Assembly (NCBI GenBank): GCA_026990725.1
Contig: JALXCX010000005.1
Coordinates: forward strand, 1 to 9,318
From: Desulfobulbaceae bacterium
GTDB lineage: Bacteria > Desulfobacterota > Desulfobulbia > Desulfobulbales > Desulfobulbaceae
Reading direction: 5' to 3'
DNA: 9,318 nucleotides
Notes under the pieces: model-generated
The model's database searches: none
What the model was told of the DNA's origin: nothing
What the model saw: the letters and a program-made list of their open reading frames with translations, nothing else
In this document: in pieces, positions 1 to 5,176 of the stretch
Position numbering within the stretch: the stretch's first letter is position 1
Layout: every line of letters starts with the position of its first letter
Made by a program: the position numbers and the translations under genes

Positions 1-518
1 AAAATCGCCTGGGGAAAATTGATATATGGTTGAGAAAAATTTAAATACTTGCGGCGGGAGGGAGTCGCAACGATCATCGGGATAAGATCAACCTGCTTGT
101 TGCGAATTCGCTCCATGACCTCTGACCAGTTCATACGTTCAACCGGAGCCATGTGCAGGCCCAGCTGCTTAAAAAAATACCCCATATACGCCGAAGACAT
201 ACCGCTGTATCGCTTATTATCATCAATAAACTCAAGGGGTGCTAAATGACCGTCAACGCCCAACCGGATCGGATCGAGCGAATCCAGCCATGCCCGATCT
301 GCAGCTGTTAATTGTATTCTCCGGGAAGGATTCCGACCGATCAGTCCATTTTTTATAGCATCGTGAGATAATCGCTTTTCGGACAGGGACGAATCAGAAT
401 GGTGAGGAGACAGGACAGTGGCGCTGTCCCCGCCAAAACAAGGCCGGGACAAAGAGAGGATGAAAAGAAAAAAGAGACAAGACAAAACCTGCCAAATGGA
501 GGATTTGCAGGGATGCAT
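1..518 (-). CDS. Exported SBP_bac_3-type sensor domain protein, N-terminal part (cut by left edge)
   Basis: Open frame of 172 codons from an ATG at 518-516 to the window edge, with no stop. Residues about 10-30 form a hydrophobic export segment (VLSCLFFLFILSLS). From about residue 70 the protein reads like the periplasmic bacterial solute-binding family 3 (PBPb) sensor modules of BvgS-like kinases: LTAADRAWLD, then IRLGVDGHLAPLEFIDDN at 84-101, RYSGMSSAYM at 103-112, WSEVMERIRNKQVDLIP at 131-147, and TPSRRKYLNFSQPYINFP at 152-169. The family normally couples this ligand-sensing module to a histidine kinase, GGDEF or EAL output. The output part would lie beyond the left edge, so a free solute-binding protein remains possible. 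Codons just before the start are TAA, TAG and TGA in a row (530-522), so no upstream start in this frame is possible. No clear ribosome binding site is seen. A weak TTGACT (552-547) and GATAAT (531-526) lie upstream. Confidence 0.85.
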   Translation of the reverse strand, partial: MHPCKSSIWQVLSCLFFLFILSLSRPCFGGDSATVLSPHHSDSSLSEKRLSHDAIKNGLIGRNPSRRIQLTAADRAWLDSLDPIRLGVDGHLAPLEFIDDNKRYSGMSSAYMGYFFKQLGLHMAPVERMNWSEVMERIRNKQVDLIPMIVATPSRRKYLNFSQPYINFPQAI

Positions 519-553
519 GAATCACTATTATCTAGTAAAGCTTTTTAGTCAAC

Positions 554-597
554 CTTTATTAAACAGTAGAAGTCACCGAACATAGGTCTTTATTAAA
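554..597. repeat. Two direct copies of CTTTATTAAA, 34 bp apart
   Basis: CTTTATTAAA occurs at 554-563 and 588-597, a start-to-start distance of 34 bp (close to three helical turns), upstream of the sensor gene that starts at 518. The spacing would suit a regulator binding one face of the DNA, but the sequence is A+T rich and chance is a real alternative. Confidence 0.3.
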
Positions 598-630
598 AGA
601 TCACAGGTAGATTGATACGCGTCCTCAGAC

Positions 631-664
631 TAAAATAAACGGCCCCGCCCCGAGCAGGCGGGAC
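631..664 (-). terminator. Probable rho-independent terminator after uppP
   Basis: Read leftward, GTCCCGCC (664-657) can pair with GGCGGGGC (649-642), giving an 8-bp stem including one G-U pair and a 7-nt loop. It is followed by the T-rich tract GTTTATTTTA (640-631). It lies about 50 bp after the uppP stop and before the sensor gene at 518, where an operon end is expected. The T tract is interrupted, so efficiency may be moderate. Confidence 0.6.
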
Positions 665-712
665 AATAAATGTTTTACGCGCAAAAGGACAGAGACCCTG
701 GATAAACCAAAA

Positions 713-1525
713 TCAACCTGTGCAGAGAACAATCAAACCCAGCACGGTGCAGTACAGGGCAAAACCATAAAGTGAATGTTTACTCAAAAAAGAAATTAAC
801 CAGCGAATGGCAATGTAGCCGGAGATGAGAGCCGCAAAAAAACCGGCCAGCAGGGGCACGAAAAAATCTCCGGCAGCAGGGAGGTCTGCCAGATCTTTAA
901 AGGCAAGCACCCCGGCGCCAAGCATTACCGGAACCGACATGAGAAAAGAAAAACGGGCAGCAGAGGGCCGGTCAAGATGCCGGGTCATGCCTCCGGCAAT
1001 GGTTGATCCTGATCGTGAGACACCGGGTAACAGAGCCAGAACCTGTGAGCAGCCTATCCAAAAGCTGTCCAGCCAGGTAATATCATCAGTTGTCCGGTCA
1101 CGCCGACCGATTTTTTCTGCAATAATTAACAGTGCCGCCGTGACAAGCAAAAAGATTCCTGTCATCTTCGGGCTGGCAAAGGCCTCTTCTATCAGGTCCT
1201 TACAACTCAAACCGGCTACGACTGCTGGAATTGTGGCCAAAACAAGAAACCAGCCCATTTTCGCATCAGGATCTGCAAACGGTTTCCCCTTAGCAAGGGC
1301 CCGGAAAACGGCCAGAACAATTACCTTGAGATCATTCCAGAAATAGATGAACACGGCCAGCAATGTGCCCCACTGTACCAGCACATCGAAAATAAAAGCC
1401 TGGGCCTGGGTAAACTCCCAACCCAGAAAATGGGGGACAAGTACCAGATGGCCTGAACTTGATACCGGAATAAATTCTGTCAGTCCCTGCACAATACCAA
1501 GGACTATTGCCTGAAAAATCGTCAT
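713..1525 (-). CDS. uppP: Undecaprenyl-diphosphatase (UppP/BacA)
   Basis: Integral inner-membrane phosphatase that converts undecaprenyl diphosphate to undecaprenyl phosphate, recycling the lipid carrier for peptidoglycan and other envelope polymers; overexpression of the family gives bacitracin resistance. The 270 residues match the usual family length. Both signatures are present: the (E/Q)xxxE plus PVSSSGHL motif at Q13-L27 (E17, S22-S24, H26), and PGVSRSGST at 167-175 with the catalytic-region Arg at R171. Several hydrophobic membrane segments follow throughout. The ATG at 1525 gives the canonical N-terminus MTIFQAIVLGIVQGLTEF. The ribosome binding site is weak (GGA about 6 nt upstream). 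The 197-bp gap upstream is almost entirely a small inserted element (1557-1710), which may now supply its promoter. A probable terminator follows at 631-664. Confidence 0.97.
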   Translation of the reverse strand: MTIFQAIVLGIVQGLTEFIPVSSSGHLVLVPHFLGWEFTQAQAFIFDVLVQWGTLLAVFIYFWNDLKVIVLAVFRALAKGKPFADPDAKMGWFLVLATIPAVVAGLSCKDLIEEAFASPKMTGIFLLVTAALLIIAEKIGRRDRTTDDITWLDSFWIGCSQVLALLPGVSRSGSTIAGGMTRHLDRPSAARFSFLMSVPVMLGAGVLAFKDLADLPAAGDFFVPLLAGFFAALISGYIAIRWLISFLSKHSLYGFALYCTVLGLIVLCTG

Positions 1526-1548
1526 AAGAAATCCACTATTTTTGTCTT

Positions 1549-1556
1549 AAAAAACC
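1549..1556. repeat. Target-site duplication, left copy (AAAAAACC)
   Basis: Perfect 8-bp match to 1711-1718, directly abutting the left GTAA end of the 154-bp element. The base before it (T at 1548) breaks the match, so the duplication is exactly 8 bp. Confidence 0.7.
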
Positions 1557-1664
1557 GTAAATGTTCAGCGGCACCCCATAATGCGGCGATCAGGCCGCCT
1601 CACATAGACTGGCTATAGTTCGTTGGCCTGCTTACCGCATTCTGGAGCACATCTGAACAGTTAC
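1557..1664. repeat. Imperfect inverted repeat, about 40-nt arms, inside the MITE
   Basis: Arms 1557-1596 and 1625-1664 match in inverted orientation at about 30 of 40 positions by hand alignment. Conserved blocks are GTAAnTGTTCAG, a stretch ending AATGCGG, and CAGGCC. The 28-nt centre is 1597-1624. In RNA this would fold as a long interrupted hairpin. A separate perfect 9-bp inverted pair, GTTGGCCTG (1622-1630) and CAGGCCAAC (1665-1673), competes with it. Confidence 0.7.
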
Positions 1665-1674
1665 AGGCCAACAG

Positions 1675-1683
1675 ATTATACCA
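1675..1683 (-). promoter_or_regulatory. Extended -10 promoter within the MITE, facing uppP
   Basis: The minus strand reads TGGTATAAT, a consensus -10 box (1680-1675) with the TGn extension. The -35 region 17 bp upstream (TTCAGC) is poor, but extended -10 promoters tolerate that. Initiation would fall near 1668, giving a leader of about 143 nt before uppP. That leader would begin with the element's 108-nt hairpin. Functional status is inferred only. Confidence 0.45.
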
Positions 1684-1710
1684 CCATTGTGCTGATAGCT
1701 GAATAGTTAC

Positions 1711-1718
1711 AAAAAACC
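1711..1718. repeat. Target-site duplication, right copy (AAAAAACC)
   Basis: Second perfect copy of the 8-bp repeat at 1549-1556, directly abutting the right end of the 154-bp element and 4 bp from the stop codon of the pseudouridine synthase gene. Confidence 0.7.
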
Positions 1719-1722
1719 AAAC

Positions 1723-2586
1723 TCAATCATAAAAATACTCCGGCAACGGCAAACGCACATCCAGATTATACGCCTTTATACGAACCCTGCCGGAAAAAAG
1801 AAGCATCTTTTCTGCTCTTCTGGTGCCGTATTTCATGTCTCCGATAATCGGATGATGACGGTTGGCAAGCTGCACCCGCAGCTGATGTGTTCTCCCGGTG
1901 ACCAGGCGTGCCTCAAGAAGTGTCGTCTTCTTTTTTTCATCCCTTTTGATAACTGAAAACTCACTCACAGCCGCTTTGGCACCATCCCCGGAAACAGAAT
2001 ATTCCTCCACCCGGGTTTCCTCTTTTTTTAAAAAAGAGGAAACGGTAAATGTTGCATCCTGAACCAGTCCGTGAACCATGAGGTAATAATATTTGTCAAT
2101 TGCACTCTGCTGCTGCAAAGCAGACAAATCCCTTGCTGCTTTCCTGTTTTTAGCACCAATAACCAGACCCGCTGTTGCCTTATCTATCCTGTTGACAAAA
2201 GTAAAGCGAGGGTTCCTGCTGAAGGACTGCATCATCTCCACGAATCCGTATTCATGGCCGCTGCCCTCATGCATGGCCAGTCCCGGAGATTTGTTGCAGA
2301 GGACAATATTCTCATTTTCAAACACCACGGAGGCTGCCATTTCCTTTTTTTGTGCGGCAGAGAGAACAATAAACTCTTTTTCTTTTGCGGGCCGCTCTGC
2401 AATTTTGACCCACACGACATCATTTGCCTGAAGCCGGTAGTTCGCTTTTTTTTTCTTCCCGTTGACCCGAACCACCCCTTTGCGGATAAAACGAAAAATC
2501 CCGGTTAAAGGAATTTCCTTATATTGTTTCCGGATAAAACGATCTAGTCGAACGTCATGGTCATCGGGTGAAATAATAAACTGCAC
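1723..2586 (-). CDS. RluA/RluC-family pseudouridine synthase
   Basis: Cytoplasmic RNA-modifying enzyme that isomerises specific uridines, most likely in 23S rRNA, to pseudouridine. Residues 12-60 look like an S4 RNA-binding domain (RLDRFIRKQ, then the basic stretch VNGKKKK). The catalytic core follows: NKSPGLAMHEGSG at 98-110 resembles the RluC KPSG..VHGGSG segment. NRIDKATAGLVI at 132-143 carries the catalytic Asp (D135), and GRTHQLRVQL at 231-240 with HPIIGDMKYG at 245-254 completes the fold. The usual HRLDR is NRIDK here, a conservative variant that keeps the Asp. The start is GTG at 2586-2584, sharing one base with the TAG stop of the upstream gene (TAGTG), so translation is probably coupled. 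The 287-residue length is somewhat below E. coli RluC (about 320). The exact target uridine cannot be told from sequence alone. A perfect 29-bp palindrome lies inside the gene. Confidence 0.93.
   Translation of the reverse strand: MQFIISPDDHDVRLDRFIRKQYKEIPLTGIFRFIRKGVVRVNGKKKKANYRLQANDVVWVKIAERPAKEKEFIVLSAAQKKEMAASVVFENENIVLCNKSPGLAMHEGSGHEYGFVEMMQSFSRNPRFTFVNRIDKATAGLVIGAKNRKAARDLSALQQQSAIDKYYYLMVHGLVQDATFTVSSFLKKEETRVEEYSVSGDGAKAAVSEFSVIKRDEKKKTTLLEARLVTGRTHQLRVQLANRHHPIIGDMKYGTRRAEKMLLFSGRVRIKAYNLDVRLPLPEYFYD
2015..2043. repeat. Perfect 29-bp palindrome inside the pseudouridine synthase gene
   Basis: Arms of 14 bp (2015-2028 and 2030-2043) are exact reverse complements around a single central base at 2029. 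The outer part is GTTTCCTC and the inner part a run of T then A. On the coding strand it encodes roughly residues 182-191 (VSSFLKKEET) and includes a run of seven A. In mRNA it would be a 13-bp stem with a 3-nt loop. Confidence 0.85.
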
Positions 2587-2852
2587 TACAGCTTCTTCTT
2601 TTTGTCCTTCTGTACTCTGCTAAGTACCTCTGACAAAGTGTCCAGTTTTTTCTTTGGCGATTGAAAAATAGCCAGCTGTTCCTCTTCTGAATAATTATCC
2701 CTGATAAATTCCTGAACAGGAAAACGTTCAAACCAGCAGTTGAGAATGTTATGACAGGGCAGACCTTCCCGCATGATCCGGCAGTAGTTAAACCCCAGTG
2801 TATGCCCAAGCATCCGGCAATACCCGCTCTTATCATCATACTGTTCTTTCAT
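2586..2852 (-). CDS. Small Cys/His-rich conserved-type protein, function unknown
   Basis: An 88-residue soluble protein with no signal peptide or membrane segment. The N-terminal half carries four Cys and one His in a compact pattern: YCRMLGH (C12, H17), FNYCR (C24), GLPCHNILNCWF (C33, C39). This could bind a metal, but no named family is recognised with certainty. The C-terminal part is charged and helical-looking, ending in a Lys-rich tail. Reality of the gene is supported by its position. Its ATG overlaps the MFS stop by 4 nt (ATGA, 2849-2852) behind the ribosome binding site AAGGA (2862-2858, 5-nt spacing), and its TAG stop overlaps the GTG start of the pseudouridine synthase. It is therefore co-translated with both. 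A different-frame ORF over the same bases (2561-2839) lacks these junctions. Confidence 0.82.
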   Translation of the reverse strand: MKEQYDDKSGYCRMLGHTLGFNYCRIMREGLPCHNILNCWFERFPVQEFIRDNYSEEEQLAIFQSPKKKLDTLSEVLSRVQKDKKKKL

Positions 2853-4237
2853 ATTTTCCTTCGTTTTTTCCCGGATACCTGCTTATCGGCAAGGCGAAAA
2901 TGACTGTAACACACCAGACTCACCACGACCAGCAGAGCCGTCAGGTACCAGGGAAACCGGATCATTGACTGACGAAAGGCTTCATCTTCAACCAGTAAAT
3001 GGCTCCAGAGAGGATGCGTCTCTAAAACGCCCCCACGCAGCCTCATGATTAACCCGGCATAGAGAATACCAATTATTCCATAGGCCGCATTAAACGCCAG
3101 TCCCTTAAAACTGAGAACCGTTGCTCTCTGGTCTGAGCTGGTAATCCTGTTCAGGTAGGTACTGGTAAAAAATGAGGTCATCATCATGGTCACAAAGACA
3201 AGCACCATGGGAAGTACCCCGTAATACGGAATAAACCTGGTCAGCCCCCATAACGAGACCAAGGCAAGCGTTGTTATCCATACCACATTACTCGCCGGTT
3301 GAAAACGCTCAACCATTTCCCGGGCAATACGCGGAACCACCAAACCAATCAGGGCAACACCGGAACCAATCAGACCAAAACTTGCCTCAGGCAGCTCAAC
3401 GAGTCGGTAATACTGGCTTGTCATGGTCACCAACATACGCAGGACATGGTCAAAGCTCATGCCAAAAAGTATTATTGCAAGGGTCATGGGTGTTTGAAGA
3501 ATCCAACGGCCCGAGGCCAGTGTCTGGCGGGTGACACTGACTGTTTTCTGCCATACCCCTTCCTCCATTGCCCGATCAGTCGGACTGGTCACAGGATCCT
3601 GCATGCCAAGTGTGGTCAGCAGGGAGAGTATCCCAAGTCCCAGGGTCAGATAAACAGGAAAACGCATGGTAACCTGCTGATTCAACGTAATCTGCAGGCC
3701 AAGCCAATGCAATATGCTGTTCACGGTATCAGGAGAATAGACCATGGCTCCAAGCGTCATGGTGAGCATGTACGCAATATTCTGTACCCGCATCTGAATA
3801 TCCAGGACCCGGGGCCAGTCTTCCGGATCTCCATGGGCCACCAGGGTATCATAGGCCATGGCCTCATCCGCGCCGCTGGCCAGGGCCTCTGCCAGCCCGC
3901 TCAGAACCCGGTTGACGAAAAAAACTGAAAAAATCAGGGTGCTGTTGCCAAGGGGAACAAAGGAAAGCAGAGCCATTTCAACGATCATCAGCCAGCTGGT
4001 AGTCACCATCAACCGCTTTCGGCCAATAAGGTCTGCAAGTGCGCCGGATGGAACTTCTGCCAGAACAATAGTAAAAGCCCAGACGGTATTGAGCAGGGCA
4101 AACTGCTCAATACTCAACCCGTAATCAAGAAATAAAATCGTAAAAACAGGATAATAAAAACGAGCATTAAAAAATGCCCGAAAGGCAATAAACCGCCTGA
4201 CGTTGGCCAGGGAGAAAGGGGAAGATGACTGTTGCAT
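2849..4237 (-). CDS. Major facilitator superfamily transporter
   Basis: Inner-membrane secondary transporter of 462 residues with about 12 hydrophobic segments, consistent with the MFS fold. The conserved loop 2-3 signature (motif A) is GALADLIGRKRLM at 65-77. RVLSGLAEALASGADEAMAYD at 110-130 is typical of the drug-efflux-like branch of MFS_1. The C-terminus is basic (GKKRRKI). The substrate cannot be assigned; export of a small amphiphile is a guess from the branch. The ATG at 4237-4235 is preferred: upstream ATG codons in the palindrome at 4239-4251 are out of frame. The gene is the first of a coupled operon with the 88-residue Cys-rich protein and the pseudouridine synthase. A near-consensus promoter overlaps its start region (4243-4271). 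Confidence 0.92.
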   Translation of the reverse strand: MQQSSSPFSLANVRRFIAFRAFFNARFYYPVFTILFLDYGLSIEQFALLNTVWAFTIVLAEVPSGALADLIGRKRLMVTTSWLMIVEMALLSFVPLGNSTLIFSVFFVNRVLSGLAEALASGADEAMAYDTLVAHGDPEDWPRVLDIQMRVQNIAYMLTMTLGAMVYSPDTVNSILHWLGLQITLNQQVTMRFPVYLTLGLGILSLLTTLGMQDPVTSPTDRAMEEGVWQKTVSVTRQTLASGRWILQTPMTLAIILFGMSFDHVLRMLVTMTSQYYRLVELPEASFGLIGSGVALIGLVVPRIAREMVERFQPASNVVWITTLALVSLWGLTRFIPYYGVLPMVLVFVTMMMTSFFTSTYLNRITSSDQRATVLSFKGLAFNAAYGIIGILYAGLIMRLRGGVLETHPLWSHLLVEDEAFRQSMIRFPWYLTALLVVVSLVCYSHFRLADKQVSGKKRRKI

Positions 4238-4542
4238 AACCCATCATGGGTAGATGCTGGCTGTTTGTCAAGAATTCAATACCTGTTGGCAACCTGTTTT
4301 TCTCTTATCAGTGCTTTGGGAAATTTATTTTTTCTTCAGAATCTACGGAAAGAACTTTTTTTGAGGATGATATGGTTCCCCATACCGGGGTCGGATGTTT
4401 TCATGGTTTTCTGCGGCCGGCCAATTTGGTCCAGCCATACTGGTTTATTTCAACATGATCTGTTATCTTAGGATCGTGTATTATTTTAGTCAAGGGCCGA
4501 TAACATAAAACAACCCGGTCAAAATCCCCATTGATACCGACA
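4238..4542. other. Divergent intergenic region, no gene seen
   Basis: About 305 bp separating the leftward MFS operon from the rightward oxidoreductase-letAB genes, so promoters for both should lie here. Apart from the leftward promoter candidate at 4243-4271, a TATTAT at 4479-4484 could be a rightward -10, but no good -35 accompanies it. Short dyads include GTTGGCAAC (4285-4293), CCCC/GGGG around 4380-4392 and GGCCGGCC (about 4423-4430). Open frames of 70 and 79 codons cross the region but have no ribosome binding site, show no recognisable domain and overlap each other, so they are not called. Confidence 0.6.
4243..4271 (-). promoter_or_regulatory. Candidate promoter of the MFS operon, with dyad over the -10
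   Basis: The minus strand has a perfect -35 TTGACA (4271-4266), a 17-bp spacer and CATGAT (4248-4243; four of six consensus bases). A perfect dyad ACCCAT-C-ATGGGT (4239-4251) covers the -10 and is an operator-like position. Initiation would fall at about 4236, that is, at the MFS start codon, which would make the message essentially leaderless. This may mean a different promoter is used. Confidence 0.4.
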
Positions 4543-5133
4543 ATGAGAATATCTGTTATACTGGCTCATCCCGATCCAACAAGTTTCAACCACTCCATTG
4601 CTGCGGCCACCATTGACACGTTGAAAAACCATGGTCATGAAGTCTTCTTTCATGACCTGTATGCGGAACATTTTGACCCGATCCTTCCTGCGGATGAAAT
4701 CCGAAAAAACAGTGCTCTTCCTCCCCGGATACAACAACACTGCAGCGAGATCTCCCGCGCAGACGGGATAATCATTATTCATCCCAACTGGTGGGGCCAG
4801 CCCCCTGCCATTTTAAAAGGATGGGTCGACAGAGTCATTCGACCGGGTGTGGCCTACGAATTTCTGGAAAACGACAGTGGTGAAGGAATCCCCAAAGGGT
4901 TGTTACAAGCACAGACCGCTCTTGTTTTTAATACATCCAATACTGAAACAACAAGAGAGCTGACAATCTTTGGAGATCCGCTGGAAACCCTGTGGAAAAA
5001 CTGCATTTTTGATCTCTGCGGTGTTCAGAACTTCCAGCGAAAAATGTTCAATATAGTTATAGTGAGCTCCCGGAAACAACGACAGCAATGGCTCCGGGAA
5101 GTTGGCCAATTGATAGAAAGTTCCTTCTGCTGA
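4543..5133 (+). CDS. Flavodoxin-fold NAD(P)H:quinone oxidoreductase-like protein
   Basis: Soluble cytoplasmic flavoprotein of 196 residues, of the Flavodoxin_2 type (NQO1/MdaB/KefF relatives), expected to use FMN or FAD to reduce quinones or similar acceptors with NAD(P)H in two-electron steps. The N-terminus MRISVILAHPDPTSFNH (1-17) matches the first strand and phosphate-binding loop. HPNWWGQPPAILKGWVDRVI at 80-99 followed by RPGVAYEF is the family signature around the flavin and active site. A further in-frame TTG lies at 4531, but the ATG at 4543 puts the first strand at the usual position and is preferred. Neither start has a strong ribosome binding site. The letA-like gene begins 43 nt after its stop in the same direction, so co-transcription is plausible. 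The C-terminal domain after 140 is ordinary for the family. The physiological substrate is unknown. Confidence 0.9.
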   Translation: MRISVILAHPDPTSFNHSIAAATIDTLKNHGHEVFFHDLYAEHFDPILPADEIRKNSALPPRIQQHCSEISRADGIIIIHPNWWGQPPAILKGWVDRVIRPGVAYEFLENDSGEGIPKGLLQAQTALVFNTSNTETTRELTIFGDPLETLWKNCIFDLCGVQNFQRKMFNIVIVSSRKQRQQWLREVGQLIESSFC

Positions 5134-5142
5134 ACAAACAGC

Positions 5143-5157
5143 CCCGGCGCGGCCGGG
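5143..5157 (+). other. GC-rich hairpin between the oxidoreductase and letA genes
   Basis: CCCGGC (5143-5148) pairs perfectly with GCCGGG (5152-5157) around a 3-nt loop. No T run follows, so it is not a standard terminator. It ends 6 nt before the ribosome binding site AGGA (5164-5167) of the letA-like gene and could alter message stability or expression ratio between the two genes. Confidence 0.45.
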
Positions 5158-5176
5158 AACTGCAGGAAAAATAATT

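Larger units (their letters stand above)
1557..1710. mobile_element. 154-bp non-autonomous IS66-type MITE
   Basis: The left end reads GTAAATGTTCAGC (1557-1569). The right end, read inward on the minus strand from 1710, is GTAACTATTCAGC, matching at 11 of 13 positions. Both ends are flanked by perfect 8-bp copies of AAAAAACC. IS66-family elements are known for terminal repeats beginning GTAA and for 8-bp target duplications, so the family assignment rests on two independent traits. There is no coding capacity. Inside is a second copy of the end motif (CTGAACAGTTAC, 1653-1664), and 1557-1664 forms a long imperfect hairpin. The element lies between the pseudouridine synthase stop and uppP. Counting one duplication copy, its insertion enlarged a 35-bp gap to 197 bp. 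No parent transposase is in the window. A remnant of a decayed full IS is less likely given the two intact ends. Confidence 0.75.

Noticed and set aside
49..249. 66-codon open frame on the plus strand at the left edge
   Set aside because: The opposite strand encodes a convincing solute-binding sensor domain through the same bases.
825..1346. 173-codon open frame on the plus strand
   Set aside because: It is antisense to the conserved uppP core, is Arg/Ser/Ala-rich without recognisable domains and has no context support.
1583..1598. GCGGC/GCCGC hairpin as terminator of the pseudouridine synthase gene
   Set aside because: There is no T run on the leftward side, and the sequence is part of the mobile element's inverted repeat.
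3299..3928. 209-codon open frame on the plus strand
   Set aside because: It lies wholly opposite the MFS gene, whose membrane and motif pattern is clear; its His/Gln-rich composition is that of a shadow frame.
4232..4471. 79- and 70-codon open frames in the divergent intergenic region
   Set aside because: They overlap each other, lack a ribosome binding site and known motifs, and occupy the space needed for two promoters.
4531..4542. TTG start four codons upstream for the oxidoreductase
   Set aside because: It adds MIPT ahead of a family-typical MRISVILAHPDP start, and no ribosome binding site favours it over the ATG at 4543.
5143..5157. Hairpin as a terminator between the oxidoreductase and letA genes
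   Set aside because: No T tract follows the stem, and letA follows at once with a ribosome binding site, so it is kept only as a hairpin.
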